In this document: positions 35,488-45,577 of the stretch, piece after piece | Position numbering within the stretch: position 1 is the first letter of the stretch | How the letters are laid out: each line of letters opens with the position of its first letter | From: Candidatus Gastranaerophilales bacterium | GTDB lineage: Bacteria > Cyanobacteriota > Vampirovibrionia > Gastranaerophilales > Gastranaerophilaceae | Direction of reading: 5' to 3' | Length of the DNA: 64,000 bases | Assembly: GCA_944322615.1 (NCBI GenBank) | Contig: CALUPH010000003.1 | Location: 1-64,000 of the forward strand | The notes under the pieces: model-generated | What the model saw: only the letters and a program-made list of their open reading frames with translations | Database searches by the model: none | What the model was told of the DNA's origin: nothing | Made by a program: the position numbers and the translations under genes

Positions 35488-36207
35488 TTGCCGACACCAA
35501 TTTCATTACAATCTAATAATAGAGCAGGATTATGTCCTCACGGACTTCCGCCTTCCGCATGCCCAATTTGTAGTGGTGGCGGCATGGCTGGTGGTGGAAG
35601 AGTAAAAGAAGCTGTAGCTTCAAAACCAATAAACTCCGGTGAATGGTCGTTTATGAAATGTTACGCAGCAGGACTTGCTATGCGTGCGCAAGAGGCAAGA
35701 GTTGAAAATGCAAAAACTGCATTTGAACGTCAAATTGAGTTCGCTCAACAACTTGGAAAAAACATACAAAATATTGCGGATAAAATCCAAAATGCCATTC
35801 AGAATTTACAAAACAGTTCTCCTGCTATTATCCAAAATATTTTACAAGTAATAAATAATTCAATAATTAATCCTATATTGAACCTAATGTCACAAATACC
35901 TAAATTAATTGAAAATTTAGCTGAGCTTCAAAAAAAGCTCGGAGAAATGCTTCAACAAGCCGGTGAAAAGCTAACAGCATTATTAGGCGATATTAAAAAC
36001 TTCATAGACAGAAAAGTTATTGAAAACATAAAAAAACAAATTAAGAAATTTTTCTTATGGTTTACAACAGATTTAGAAGATGAAAATTACAAAAATGATG
36101 ATGCTTTAGAAGTATTCAAAGCAAGAGAAATGAAAAAGTATTTAGTTAATATTGTAACTAAGATTAAGAAACGGAATGACAATGATAATAGAACCAATAA
36201 AGAATAA
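35488..36207 (+). CDS. CPHG/CPIC zinc-motif helical protein of unknown function
   Basis: A 239-residue protein with a TTG start, set by AAGGAG eight bases upstream. The N-terminus holds a compact Cys/His cluster, LCPHGLPPSACPICSGGG, which could bind one zinc, followed by a glycine-rich linker. Residues 50-200 are long amphipathic helices rich in Asn, Gln, Ile and Leu (IQNIADKIQNAIQNLQNS, LAELQKKLGEMLQQAGEKL), likely coiled coil or helical bundle. No signal peptide or known family is seen. It overlaps the next gene by 32 bases. Confidence 0.75.
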   Translation: MPTPISLQSNNRAGLCPHGLPPSACPICSGGGMAGGGRVKEAVASKPINSGEWSFMKCYAAGLAMRAQEARVENAKTAFERQIEFAQQLGKNIQNIADKIQNAIQNLQNSSPAIIQNILQVINNSIINPILNLMSQIPKLIENLAELQKKLGEMLQQAGEKLTALLGDIKNFIDRKVIENIKKQIKKFFLWFTTDLEDENYKNDDALEVFKAREMKKYLVNIVTKIKKRNDNDNRTNKE

Positions 36208-37708
36208 ACAAGTTGATATAAAGAAAAAGAAGGAAGAAAAGCCTGACAAAACAATGAATAAAACCCTGCAAGGTGTTTTAATAAACAGTCATGTCCGAAA
36301 TAGTCAGGAAACAGGATACTCATTTAATGACATAAAAGATTCTTTATTAATTAGCGATTCAACAAATTACTATTCTACAAACGGAACTATAAAAAAGAGC
36401 CAAAACGAAAGTTCTTTTGATACCAAAAAGGCAATTAAACCGCTATTAATAGGTACAAGCTTGATTGTCGGAGGATGTTTTGCAATAAGTGCCATTTTAA
36501 AAAAATCATCAAAAGCCTTATTAACAACAGCCAATTTTGAACATTTACCTGATTTAGCTATAAATATGAATATAAAAGAAGAGCCACAATTTGCTATATA
36601 TCGAGCAATAAGAGATCCCAATTTCAAAAATTTATTCGGAGCTGCTGCTGTTTTTCTTATGAGCGGAATAACTATTGCGTGTAAAAATTTTGTAGAAGGC
36701 GCAAAAGAAGTTTGGACAAAGAAACAATCAGCAGATATTGAAAAAAATCTTCAAGAAAATTTAATTGAAGTTGAGACAAATGCTTTTTCAGGAAAGCTCA
36801 AAGTCGTAAATGATTTAATGCAAAACAATGTAAAATATTTTGACGAAGTCATAAATAACCGAAAAGAAAAAGCTTCTACTCCTGAAGTTTTCTCAGGATT
36901 TTTATCTTTTAAAGGTGAAAATCATGACAAAGAGACCTCGCAAAAAGACAATACAATAATTAACAAAAACCTAAAATATGCAGCTCTAATCGGAGGTGTA
37001 ATTGCCGGTGCTGTTATCTTAGGGAAATTAAGCATTTCAAACCTAAAGAAAACACTTGAATACACAAATAAATACGCAAACAATTATACAGAAAAAACTA
37101 TAGATGCAATTAACGGAATCAGTAATAAAGCAGATAAAAAGGACTTGCCTAGGGTTATAGAGTTTTTCAAATCAATTTGTGCAAAACCTGATTATATAAA
37201 AGAAGTTGCGAAAAAATATAACCTTTCGGACAATGAAGTACAATCAATAATTCATGCAGTTGAAGAATCAAAGAAGACCATTTTTGCAGATGCACCTACA
37301 GCTCTTGGCGGTATTCCTCAAAAAGTCCAATATTATTGCTATATAGATGAAAATAGAGGTCACTTATACAACTGGATTTTAAATCCTCAAAATAAATTTA
37401 CGAAACTAATATTTGGCGCATTTACAATTTCAAGTGCTATAGGCTATCTTTTCAAACAAGGAATGGATGCAATAAAAGAAGTAACCGTTATGAAAGAAAA
37501 CGCCAAAACTGAACTTGATTTAAGAAAAAGACTTGTAGATGTTGAAATCGCCAACTTTAAAGCAAAAAAGGAAAGTGCAATCAATCCGCTTCTTGAAAAT
37601 TTTGCAAAACACGCAAATGACGGTTCTAAAACAAAAGAAGAATTAAAACAATTGGCAGACAATATATTAATGGAAACAAAAAATGGTCCGCCATACGTAT
37701 ATAATTAA
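36176..37708 (+). CDS. multi-pass helical membrane protein of unknown function
   Basis: A 510-residue protein with a polar, lysine-rich N-terminus. Hydrophobic segments lie near 87-107, 153-171, 267-285 and 405-425, separated by charged helical stretches. An LSFKG segment occurs at 243-247. The C-terminal 80 residues are charged helix ending GPPYVYN. There is no known domain. The start overlaps the end of the CPHG gene, and the next gene follows after nine bases, so all three are one transcript. The exact start (36176 or the ATG six bases later) is uncertain. Confidence 0.72.
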   Translation: MTMIIEPIKNKQVDIKKKKEEKPDKTMNKTLQGVLINSHVRNSQETGYSFNDIKDSLLISDSTNYYSTNGTIKKSQNESSFDTKKAIKPLLIGTSLIVGGCFAISAILKKSSKALLTTANFEHLPDLAINMNIKEEPQFAIYRAIRDPNFKNLFGAAAVFLMSGITIACKNFVEGAKEVWTKKQSADIEKNLQENLIEVETNAFSGKLKVVNDLMQNNVKYFDEVINNRKEKASTPEVFSGFLSFKGENHDKETSQKDNTIINKNLKYAALIGGVIAGAVILGKLSISNLKKTLEYTNKYANNYTEKTIDAINGISNKADKKDLPRVIEFFKSICAKPDYIKEVAKKYNLSDNEVQSIIHAVEESKKTIFADAPTALGGIPQKVQYYCYIDENRGHLYNWILNPQNKFTKLIFGAFTISSAIGYLFKQGMDAIKEVTVMKENAKTELDLRKRLVDVEIANFKAKKESAINPLLENFAKHANDGSKTKEELKQLADNILMETKNGPPYVYN

Positions 37709-37717
37709 GGAAAACTT

Positions 37718-38212
37718 ATGAAAATAGCAAACATAAATATTCAGAATAATGTTTCACAACTTGGTCAAGGAGTATCTTTTCCAAATCATCAAAGGAATTA
37801 CTGTACTTTCAACGAAAAAAGAACAGAAGAACTTGTTAATGCAAAAGAAGAGGCTCTACCATATATTGATACATTTTTAAAATCAGCTTGGAGTGAAGAA
37901 CAAGTATTAGATGGACTTCAAGTACTTGATAAAATGCTTGATAAAGGCGTAAAGGGCATAGATAAAATGTATCCTACAATTGCAAGATTTAATGATGTAA
38001 CATCTCCGAATGTACAAGTTATGTTAGCAGGAATTTACAGAAAAACACTTGTTCCGGATGCCTTTGGGCCTTTGAACAAAATGATGATAAGACAAACTTT
38101 AACACCAAACTCTCCTTATTTTGATCCTACTGAAGAAATAGGCGGTGCAATTATGGAATATTTAAAAAATCAATCTAATATTAATTCTTCTGCCGTCATA
38201 AAACATCAATAG
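37718..38212 (+). CDS. soluble protein of unknown function, third gene of the cluster
   Basis: A 164-residue protein. A polar Asn/Gln-rich N-terminus (MKIANINIQNNVSQLGQG) leads into a helical domain with ALPYIDTFLKSAWSEEQVLDGLQVLDKMLDKG and KGIDKMYPTIARFND. No membrane segment or known motif is seen. AAGGAAAA precedes the ATG. Its last seven bases overlap the convergent TPR gene. Confidence 0.7.
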   Translation: MKIANINIQNNVSQLGQGVSFPNHQRNYCTFNEKRTEELVNAKEEALPYIDTFLKSAWSEEQVLDGLQVLDKMLDKGVKGIDKMYPTIARFNDVTSPNVQVMLAGIYRKTLVPDAFGPLNKMMIRQTLTPNSPYFDPTEEIGGAIMEYLKNQSNINSSAVIKHQ

Positions 38213-38889
38213 AAACTATTTATATTTTCAATAATATCTGAAGCTTCTTCTTCTATCTGCTGTTCTTGTGGAATTTTTTTATCTTTAAATAGATATTTAT
38301 ATTTAGCTTCTTCCAATTCTTGTGAATGATCAGGATGTTTTGCAGATGTATATTCATTTAATTTATTCATTACTTCTTTTGATTTAGCATTCAAATGAAA
38401 ACAAATCTGATAATACAATTCAGCATTTTTCAAATCGCCTAGTTTTTCATAGCATTTTGCACTCTGAAGATTAGTATCAAAGTCTCTTAATAAACCTGAA
38501 GCCAATGCTAATTTATAATATTCTATTGCTGTTGAATATTCTTGAAAACTATAGAAAAAATCTCCCATTGCTCTTTGCAACTTAGGATCAGCAGGATTCA
38601 TATTATAAGCTTTTAAAACATATAATTTTGCCTCTGCTCTATCTTGAAGAAGTTGGTTTACTTTGGATAGTCCCAATAATGCTTTTGTATTTACAGGATT
38701 TTTTTCATATTCTTCTTCATATAAAATTCTTGCTTTATGAATATATTCATAGCCTTCTTCTTGATTAGACGTTGTTTGAGCTTTCCTTAACAATTTTTCA
38801 GCTTGAGAAAAATTATCCGCATATGCACAATTTAAAGATAAAAAAATTATCAATAAAGTATATATTAGTTTATTTCGTAAACTTTTCAT
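38206..38889 (-). CDS. exported TPR protein
   Basis: A 227-residue protein. A signal peptide (MKSLRNKLIYTLLIIFLSLNCAYA) precedes four to five TPR-like units (QAEKLLRKAQTTSNQEEGYEYIHKA, NTKALLGLSKVNQLLQDRAEA, DPKLQRAMGDFFYSFQEYSTAIEYYKLA, FDTNLQSAKCYEKLGDLKNAELYYQ). It probably acts in the periplasm as an adaptor. The ATG at 38889 is chosen; a TTG two codons upstream is the only alternative. It is divergent from nuoA. Confidence 0.82.
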   Translation of the reverse strand: MKSLRNKLIYTLLIIFLSLNCAYADNFSQAEKLLRKAQTTSNQEEGYEYIHKARILYEEEYEKNPVNTKALLGLSKVNQLLQDRAEAKLYVLKAYNMNPADPKLQRAMGDFFYSFQEYSTAIEYYKLALASGLLRDFDTNLQSAKCYEKLGDLKNAELYYQICFHLNAKSKEVMNKLNEYTSAKHPDHSQELEEAKYKYLFKDKKIPQEQQIEEEASDIIENINSFY

Positions 38890-38940
38890 AATCAAACTTA
38901 ATAATATCCAATCTAGCTATTTATCTTAATAATAACTATA

Positions 38941-38949
38941 TGTTATAAA
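38941..38949 (+). promoter_or_regulatory. putative extended -10 promoter of the nuo operon
   Basis: TGTTATAAA fits an extended -10 box (TGnTATAAA), about 33 bases before the nuoA start. A -35 box is not obvious. It lies in the 92-base divergent gap between the TPR gene and nuoA. Confidence 0.4.
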
Positions 38950-38981
38950 TATTTCAAGGTTAGCAACAAGGATAGTAATAA

Positions 38982-39335
38982 ATGCAAGAAATCGGGATTT
39001 TATTTACGTTTATTTTTTTTGCACTATTATTAGCTATTTTTATGTTGATATGTTCAATTATTGCAGCCCCTAAAGCAAATAATGAGAACAAAGAAAGTAT
39101 TTATGAATGCGGATTAAATATAAAAGAAAAGTTTAATTGTAAATTTAAAATACAATTTCTTATTTATGCAATATTATTTTTAATTTTCGATGTTGAAACA
39201 ATATTTATATTTCCTTTTGCACTAAGCTATAGTTTTCTCGGGGTATTTGCTTTAATTGAAATAGTTATATTTTTAGGATTACTGTTATTAGGCTTAGTTT
39301 ATGCAATAAGAACAAGAATGTTAAGGTTTAAATAA
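38982..39335 (+). CDS. nuoA: complex I subunit A
   Basis: A 117-residue membrane subunit with three helices. The conserved loop reads [19 protein letters not shown], and [16 protein letters not shown] covers the second helix with its acidic residues. AAGGA precedes the ATG. It is the first gene of an 11-gene run; its stop overlaps the nuoB start. Confidence 0.94.
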   Translation: MQEIGILFTFIFFALLLAIFMLICSIIAAPKANNENKESIYECGLNIKEKFNCKFKIQFLIYAILFLIFDVETIFIFPFALSYSFLGVFALIEIVIFLGLLLLGLVYAIRTRMLRFK

Positions 39336-39889
39336 TGAACATTATTTTATCAACAATAGATGCAATATCTAACTGGGCAAGGTCAAACTCATTATGGCCA
39401 TTAACTTTTGCTACATCTTGCTGTGGCATAGAAATGATGTCAGTATCAGCTTCTGATTATGATATAGCAAGATTTGGATCTGAAGTTTTCAGAGCTTCTC
39501 CAAGGCAGGCGGATTTGTTAATTATAGCAGGAACCATAACTCATAAAATGGCTCCCCTACTATTAAAGTTATACGAACAAATGCCGGAACTGAAGTATGT
39601 TATTGCAATGGGCGCTTGTGCTTGCTCTGGCGGAATGTTTAAAAATGATTCTTACTCTGTTGTTTACGGGGCAGATAAGATTATTCCCGTTGATATTTAT
39701 CTACCCATGTGCCCGCCAAAACCTGAAGCTCTTATTGATGCTATAAGAAAGCTTCAATCAGAAATAAAAAAGGAATCCTTAACTACAAGAAAAGAACTTA
39801 TAGCAAAACATAAGTCTAAGTTAAAGATTCAAGATGACCTTGATATTTTAATACAAGAAGATGTTAATATTTTTAAAATGGGGATATAG
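39335..39889 (+). CDS. nuoB: complex I subunit B (N2 iron-sulfur protein)
   Basis: A 184-residue subunit holding the terminal cluster N2 next to the quinone site. The four ligand cysteines are visible in [17 protein letters not shown] and [28 protein letters not shown] is typical. It has an extra charged C-terminal tail of about 35 residues after the conserved core. Confidence 0.96.
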   Translation: MNIILSTIDAISNWARSNSLWPLTFATSCCGIEMMSVSASDYDIARFGSEVFRASPRQADLLIIAGTITHKMAPLLLKLYEQMPELKYVIAMGACACSGGMFKNDSYSVVYGADKIIPVDIYLPMCPPKPEALIDAIRKLQSEIKKESLTTRKELIAKHKSKLKIQDDLDILIQEDVNIFKMGI

Positions 39890-39892
39890 TTT

Positions 39893-40345
39893 GTGTTTAA
39901 AGAATTTGAAACAAAATTTGATATATTAAATAAGACTATTATTCTACCAAATATTCAAGAATTTTATATTAAAAAAGAGAATATAAAAGAAGTATTAAGG
40001 TACTTGAAGAATTCTCCGGAGACAATATTTTCTAGGCTAGATTGCATTATTGCAAAAGATAATTCTAAAAACTTTACTGTCAGCTACATTTTAAACTCAG
40101 ATACATATAATACAAAATGTGCAATAAGTTATTATTTGGACTACGAAGAAGCAGAGACAGTAAGCATTTCCGATATATATAAAAATGCAACTTGGGACGA
40201 GAGAGAAATTTATGACCTATTTGGCATTAAATTTAATAATCATCCAAACCTAAAACGAATTCTGCTGCCAGATTCATTTAAAGGGAATCCTTTAAGAAAA
40301 GACTACATTGCAAATGATGAAAGACTCAAATGGAATAATGACTAA
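39893..40345 (+). CDS. nuoC: complex I subunit C
   Basis: A 150-residue peripheral-arm subunit. The C-terminal signature is [29 protein letters not shown], followed by NPLRKDY. The start is GTG, three bases after the nuoB stop, with GGGGAT seven bases before it inside the end of nuoB. It is separate from nuoD, not fused. Confidence 0.92.
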   Translation: MFKEFETKFDILNKTIILPNIQEFYIKKENIKEVLRYLKNSPETIFSRLDCIIAKDNSKNFTVSYILNSDTYNTKCAISYYLDYEEAETVSISDIYKNATWDEREIYDLFGIKFNNHPNLKRILLPDSFKGNPLRKDYIANDERLKWNND

Positions 40346-41453
40346 AACTTCTGAACGTACAATGCTAATAAATATAGGACCGCAACACCCATCAACACAT
40401 GGAGTATTGAGAATGCTTGTAACTTTAAGTGGTGAGCAAATTATAAAAATAGAACCCATAATAGGCTACCTGCACCGTGGTATGGAAAAGATGGCAGAAA
40501 CAAGAACATATCTGCAATACTTACCTATTGTTGACAGGATTGATTATCTTTCAGGATTTTTCTGTTCATATGCTTACATTTCAGCAATTGAAAATTTAAT
40601 TAATACAGATATTCCGATAAAAGCAAAATATATAAGAACACTTACAATGGAAATGAACAGAATTTCATCGCATCTTCTGTGGTTAGGCTGCTATCTGCTT
40701 GATTTAGGAGCCACATCTCCATTATTTTACACATTTATTGAAAGAGAAAAAATATTAAATATTTTTGAAGATTTAACAGGTTCAAGAATGATGTATAACT
40801 ACTATACTTTTGGCGGTGTTAAAAGGGATATAGATAAAGAACTTTTAATAAGAATTAAAAAGTTTTCCAAGGAATTTTTAAAAGCAGTTCAAGAATACGA
40901 AGACTTAATAACAAACAACCCTATTTTTCTTACAAGAACAAAAAACATAGGAATATTATCGAAAGAAGATGCAACAGAATATTCAATAACAGGTGCAAAT
41001 TTAAGAGCCTGCGGAATTCAAAAAGATTTAAGAAAAGATTCTCCTTATCTTATATATAATAATTTAGAATTTTCTGTTCCAACAGGAACAATTTCCAATT
41101 CTCATTCACGATACATTATGAGAATAAAGGAAATGAAAGAAAGTAATAAAATAATAAATCAATGTACAGATTGGCTTTTATCAAATATAGAAGACAATGA
41201 AATAAATACGAAAATAAATCCGTTAACAATAAAACCAAACGGAGCTGCTTTAGGAGAAGTAGAATCAACAAGAGGACTTTTACAATGCTATATAGAAGCA
41301 AACGGAACAGAATTTCCAAACCGAATTAAATGGAGAACTCCGTCATTCTATGCAACACAAGCAATCAATACAATCGCAAAAGGATTTATGATTCCTGATT
41401 TGATGGCAATCTTTGGCAGCTTAGATATAATCATGCCGGAGGTAGACAGATAA
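40338..41453 (+). CDS. nuoD: complex I subunit D
   Basis: A 371-residue 49-kDa-type subunit forming the quinone pocket with NuoB. It opens [21 protein letters not shown] and has [39 protein letters not shown], and near the end [12 protein letters not shown] and [13 protein letters not shown]. The ATG at 40338 overlaps nuoC by eight bases; in-frame ATGs lie further up inside nuoC, so the start is not certain. Confidence 0.95.
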   Translation: MTKTSERTMLINIGPQHPSTHGVLRMLVTLSGEQIIKIEPIIGYLHRGMEKMAETRTYLQYLPIVDRIDYLSGFFCSYAYISAIENLINTDIPIKAKYIRTLTMEMNRISSHLLWLGCYLLDLGATSPLFYTFIEREKILNIFEDLTGSRMMYNYYTFGGVKRDIDKELLIRIKKFSKEFLKAVQEYEDLITNNPIFLTRTKNIGILSKEDATEYSITGANLRACGIQKDLRKDSPYLIYNNLEFSVPTGTISNSHSRYIMRIKEMKESNKIINQCTDWLLSNIEDNEINTKINPLTIKPNGAALGEVESTRGLLQCYIEANGTEFPNRIKWRTPSFYATQAINTIAKGFMIPDLMAIFGSLDIIMPEVDR

Positions 41454-42538
41454 TGAGTATTTTTCATCTTATTTTTGTCGAATATCTTTTAAAATTAAAC
41501 ATTCCTGAATGGTTAATTTTTATGTTATGGCAAATCATTTATTTCATTTTTATAAGTTTATTAATGATTTTAGCCGTATTATTTTTAGTTCTATTTGAAA
41601 GAAAATACCTTGCTTTTTTCACAAGAAGAAAAGGTCCAAATAGAGTCGGACTTTATGGATGTCTGCAAACAGTAGCAGATGGAATAAAAATATTATTCAA
41701 AGAAAATATAATGCCAAAAAATGCAGACAAATTTATTTATTTTGTTGCACCAATTATAGTTTTTGCACCCATTTTAACAGTATATTCGCTAATTCCTTTT
41801 TCATCAGACATTAATTCTTACAAATCAGATATTGGTATTTTATTATTTATGGCAATATTATCACTCCCTATAGCCGGCGTTTTATTTGCAGGATATTCAA
41901 GCAGAAATAAATATTCTTTAATTGGAGGCATGCGTTCTTGTATACAGGCAATAAGTTCTGAAATTCCAATATTTCTTACGCTTGCAGGAATAGTCATCTT
42001 AACAGGTTCTATGAATTTAAGTGAAATAGTAAAAGCTCAACATTCATTCTCTCAATGGAATATCTTCCCTTCAATATTAGGGTTTATAATATTTTTCATT
42101 TGTTCATTAATAACATTAAACAGAATCCCTTTTGATTTTCCCGAAGCGGAAAGTGAACTTGTTGCAGGTTATAACAGCGAATATTCAGGCATGAAATTTG
42201 CAATGTTTTTTCTTGGAGAATACGCCTTAACCTTTATTTTTAGTGCATACGCTGCTACTTTATTTTTAGGCGGATACAATTCGCCTTTTGGATTTTATAT
42301 AGCTGATTTGTTTGATTTAACATTAATCACAGGAGAAATTATAAGAAATATAGAACAATTTTTCTGGTTAATATTAAAAACATTCTTTTTAATATTAATA
42401 ATAATGTGGATACGAGCAGCCTACCCAAGATTTAAGACAGAAAAAGCACTTGAACTTTGTTGGTATATTTTTATACCCTTAGCTATTTTTAATCTGTTTG
42501 TTTTATGTATAGTTCAATATTTTAGGGGGAGTTTATGA
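41453..42538 (+). CDS. nuoH: complex I subunit H
   Basis: A 361-residue membrane subunit joining the two arms and lining the quinone channel. About eight helices. Conserved segments are FERKYLAFFTRRKGPNRVG, LQTVADGIKILFKE, and NRIPFDFPEAESELVAGYNSEY. The start codon overlaps the nuoD stop, and the stop overlaps nuoI (ATGA). Confidence 0.96.
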   Translation: MSIFHLIFVEYLLKLNIPEWLIFMLWQIIYFIFISLLMILAVLFLVLFERKYLAFFTRRKGPNRVGLYGCLQTVADGIKILFKENIMPKNADKFIYFVAPIIVFAPILTVYSLIPFSSDINSYKSDIGILLFMAILSLPIAGVLFAGYSSRNKYSLIGGMRSCIQAISSEIPIFLTLAGIVILTGSMNLSEIVKAQHSFSQWNIFPSILGFIIFFICSLITLNRIPFDFPEAESELVAGYNSEYSGMKFAMFFLGEYALTFIFSAYAATLFLGGYNSPFGFYIADLFDLTLITGEIIRNIEQFFWLILKTFFLILIIMWIRAAYPRFKTEKALELCWYIFIPLAIFNLFVLCIVQYFRGSL

Positions 42539-42900
42539 TAAAAAGTTTCATTTACCCTATAAAAGAACTGATTAAAGGACTTTTAACCGTATTAAAAAAC
42601 GGTTTTAAAGAGAAAGTAACACTTGAATACCCCGAAAAGAAAAAAGTTCTTAATAACAATTTTAGAGGTAAAATTAAATACGATAAAACAAAATGTATCA
42701 AATGCAAAATTTGTCAAAAAGTATGCCCGGCAAAAGGGACCATAGAAATAAACGAAACATTTAAAATAGACTATAGTCAATGTATATTCTGTGCTAATTG
42801 TGTTGAATTTTGCCCAAAAGGTGCATTAACAATAACAAAAGAATACGAATTAGCAACAAACAATAAAAATGAATTAATATTCAATGAGGGAATAAATTAA
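42535..42900 (+). CDS. nuoI: complex I subunit I (two 4Fe-4S ferredoxin-like)
   Basis: A 121-residue subunit carrying clusters N6a and N6b. Both motifs are intact: CIKCKICQKVCP and CIFCANCVEFCP. It is shorter than the E. coli form. With NuoEFG absent, this subunit is a likely entry point for electrons from ferredoxin. Confidence 0.94.
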   Translation: MIKSFIYPIKELIKGLLTVLKNGFKEKVTLEYPEKKKVLNNNFRGKIKYDKTKCIKCKICQKVCPAKGTIEINETFKIDYSQCIFCANCVEFCPKGALTITKEYELATNNKNELIFNEGIN

Positions 42901-43436
42901 TGGAACAATTAAATGCAATTATATTTTATATAATTTCCGCAATTATTATATTTTCAAGTATTGCTGTAATTTTTACAAAAAAAATAATGAAAAGTGTATT
43001 TTTTGCATTAGTAACATTTATTTGTTTCGGACTTCTATTTTTCTTCTTAAATGCTCTTTTTAACGGAGTAATTCAAATTTCAATATATGGAATAGCCCTA
43101 TGTATTCTTTTTGCTATAGCAGTTATGCTTACTAATAATAATGAAGAAGAAACTCATAAAATAAAGTTTTCACCAACGATTATTTTGGCTTTTTTAGGTG
43201 TTATAATGATTCTTTCATCCATATTAATTTTTCTAAAAGAGACAATGATGTATGATTCCGTTTTTAAAACATACATTAACTCCTCGCATATATTAACAAG
43301 TCTTGATAATACTAAACAATTATCATCTGAACTCTTAACACACAATTTATACTCATTTGAGCTTTTAGGGCTTTATCTTTTAATCGTTCTCATCGGTATT
43401 TTAGTATTATTAACTTTTAAAGGAGAATCAAAATAA
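42900..43436 (+). CDS. nuoJ: complex I subunit J
   Basis: A 178-residue membrane subunit with five helices. KKIMKSVFFALVTFICFGLLFFFLNALFNGVIQISIYGIA is spread over the central helices, including the VIQISIYGIA pi-bulge region. It overlaps nuoI and nuoK by one base each. Confidence 0.9.
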   Translation: MEQLNAIIFYIISAIIIFSSIAVIFTKKIMKSVFFALVTFICFGLLFFFLNALFNGVIQISIYGIALCILFAIAVMLTNNNEEETHKIKFSPTIILAFLGVIMILSSILIFLKETMMYDSVFKTYINSSHILTSLDNTKQLSSELLTHNLYSFELLGLYLLIVLIGILVLLTFKGESK

Positions 43437-43750
43437 TGTTTGAAATTACATTGTATCATTATTTAGTTTTATCTTTAATTCTTTTTGCAATAGGTTTTAT
43501 TGGAATTATAATTTCAAAAAATATTATAAAAGTTCTAATATGTATAGAGATAGTAATGTCAGCAATAAACTTAAATTTCATAGCATTTACAGCATACAAA
43601 AACTATCTTTTCTTATCCGGTATGATATTTGCTTTATTTATAACTGCAATTTCAGCAGTACAAACAGCAATAGGACTCGTATTAATATATCAAATATATA
43701 AAAATAAAGAGAAAATTACATCAGAAGAGATTGAGGAGCTAAAAGGTTAA
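43436..43750 (+). CDS. nuoK: complex I subunit K
   Basis: A 104-residue three-helix subunit. The two buried acidic residues needed for ion transfer are seen in LICIEIVMSAINLNFIAF and in the neighbouring helices, where family acids are partly replaced. Length is normal. It overlaps nuoL by one base. Confidence 0.92.
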   Translation: MFEITLYHYLVLSLILFAIGFIGIIISKNIIKVLICIEIVMSAINLNFIAFTAYKNYLFLSGMIFALFITAISAVQTAIGLVLIYQIYKNKEKITSEEIEELKG

Positions 43751-45576
43751 TGGATTTTTTTGCTAATAATATATTCCTAATAATGTTTCTTCCATTATGG
43801 ATTTGTCTGATAATCATTTCAGGTGCCTTTATCAGATTAACTGAAAATAGAAAAATGACAGCCTTTTTGACATCAATTTCAACTTTAACGGGCTTGGTAT
43901 TCTCAATTGCTCTTTTTAATGACATAAAAAGTCCGCAGCCCATAATTATAGAAGATTCCTTTTCTTGGCTTAATATTGATAATCTTAATATTTATCTTGG
44001 AGTTTTACTTGATTCAACTTCGGCTATATTCCTTGTTATTTTAATGTTAATAAGTTTATTAATCCAAATTTATTCATATGGATATATGAAAAATAAAGAA
44101 GAATTTAACAAGTATTTTGTATATCTGAATTTTTTCAACTTTGCAATGACCGGATTAATTCTTTCTCCAAACTTAATACAATTATATATCTTTTGGGAAC
44201 TGGTAGGTGTTGCAAGTTATCTTTTAATAGGATTTTTTCATAAAAAAGAAGATGTATCACAATCTGCAAAAAAAGTCTTTATCATTAATAGGTTTGGCGA
44301 TACTGCACTTTTAGCAGGAATCATATTTTTTGCATATTTTTCAATAACATATATGAATCAACAACCAAATGAATTCTTAGCATTTAGTGATTTAGACTAT
44401 TTTCATAACCAACTTCAAAGTTTGACATACCCCAATGTATACAATTTAGTTTTATCTTTATTTTTAATCGGAGCATTTGTAAAATCAGCTCAATTTCCGT
44501 TTCAACAATGGCTAATAGATGCGATGAAAGCGCCTACCCCCGTAAGTGCATTGATTCATTCGGCTACGATGGTGTGTGCAGGTATATTTTTAATAATTAG
44601 AATATATCCTTTATTATCTGACGAATTATTAAAAATAATATTATCAATTGGACTTATAACTGCTGTTTTATGTGCATTTATAGCAATTTCACAAAATAAT
44701 ATAAAGAAAATGCTTGCATATTCAACATCTTCTCAATTAGGACTAATGTTTACAGCAATTGGCTTACAATCTATCCCTGTTGCAATAATATATTTAGTTA
44801 TACATTCTTTTACAAAAGCTTTACTATTCTTATGTGCAGGGAATATTTCACAAATTTCAAATTCAATAGAAACAAAAGATATATCAGGATTAAGAAAAAT
44901 AGATTTTTACCTTGCAATTTATTGGCTAATTGGAGCATTGTCACTCTCAGGCCTTTTCTTTGGAGGCTTCACATCTAAAGAAATGCTATTAAATATAGCC
45001 GAAAACAATAAATCAATATTATTTTTAATTCTGTTAACATCTTTTATGAGTACTTTCTATATTTTTAGAACTTATTTCAATATCTTTGAAGGAAACAAAA
45101 GAGAAGAATATAAAATAATAAATGAAAAATCAATGTCGTTTGCTTTAATGACAATGGTTATATTTGTAATATTTCCAGGATTTTTATTCAAAGTTTCACA
45201 AATAAATATGTTGTGTTTACTCGCATTCGGAGTTTGTATAACAGCTATATTTTCTGCATATTTCAGTAATAAATGCAATAAGATTATGATTCCGCCTTTG
45301 CTATACAAATTATCTCAAAATGAGCTTTTTATCCCTAACTTATATAATTCCATAGGCAGATTATTTAATTTAATATACTTTGCAGTAAATATAATTGATA
45401 AATATGTTATTGAAGGATTTATTAATATAACCGTAAAAATAACAAAATTCATCTCAAATATAATTTCTAAACTTCAAAATGGTAACATTCAAACTTATGT
45501 TTCATATTCGATTTTTTCAATCGGAATAATACTGTTAATTATTTTATACTTATATTTTATGGCATTGAGGAGTTAA
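43750..45576 (+). CDS. nuoL: complex I subunit L (antiporter-like)
   Basis: A 608-residue antiporter-like subunit with the lateral helix. Conserved segments are IFWELVGVASYLLIGFF, AQFPFQQWLIDAMKAPTPVSALIHSATMVCAGIFLI, and KMLAYSTSSQLGLM. The long C-terminal part (500-608) matches the lateral-helix region. One base separates it from nuoM. Confidence 0.95.
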   Translation: MDFFANNIFLIMFLPLWICLIIISGAFIRLTENRKMTAFLTSISTLTGLVFSIALFNDIKSPQPIIIEDSFSWLNIDNLNIYLGVLLDSTSAIFLVILMLISLLIQIYSYGYMKNKEEFNKYFVYLNFFNFAMTGLILSPNLIQLYIFWELVGVASYLLIGFFHKKEDVSQSAKKVFIINRFGDTALLAGIIFFAYFSITYMNQQPNEFLAFSDLDYFHNQLQSLTYPNVYNLVLSLFLIGAFVKSAQFPFQQWLIDAMKAPTPVSALIHSATMVCAGIFLIIRIYPLLSDELLKIILSIGLITAVLCAFIAISQNNIKKMLAYSTSSQLGLMFTAIGLQSIPVAIIYLVIHSFTKALLFLCAGNISQISNSIETKDISGLRKIDFYLAIYWLIGALSLSGLFFGGFTSKEMLLNIAENNKSILFLILLTSFMSTFYIFRTYFNIFEGNKREEYKIINEKSMSFALMTMVIFVIFPGFLFKVSQINMLCLLAFGVCITAIFSAYFSNKCNKIMIPPLLYKLSQNELFIPNLYNSIGRLFNLIYFAVNIIDKYVIEGFINITVKITKFISNIISKLQNGNIQTYVSYSIFSIGIILLIILYLYFMALRS

Positions 45577-45577
45577 T

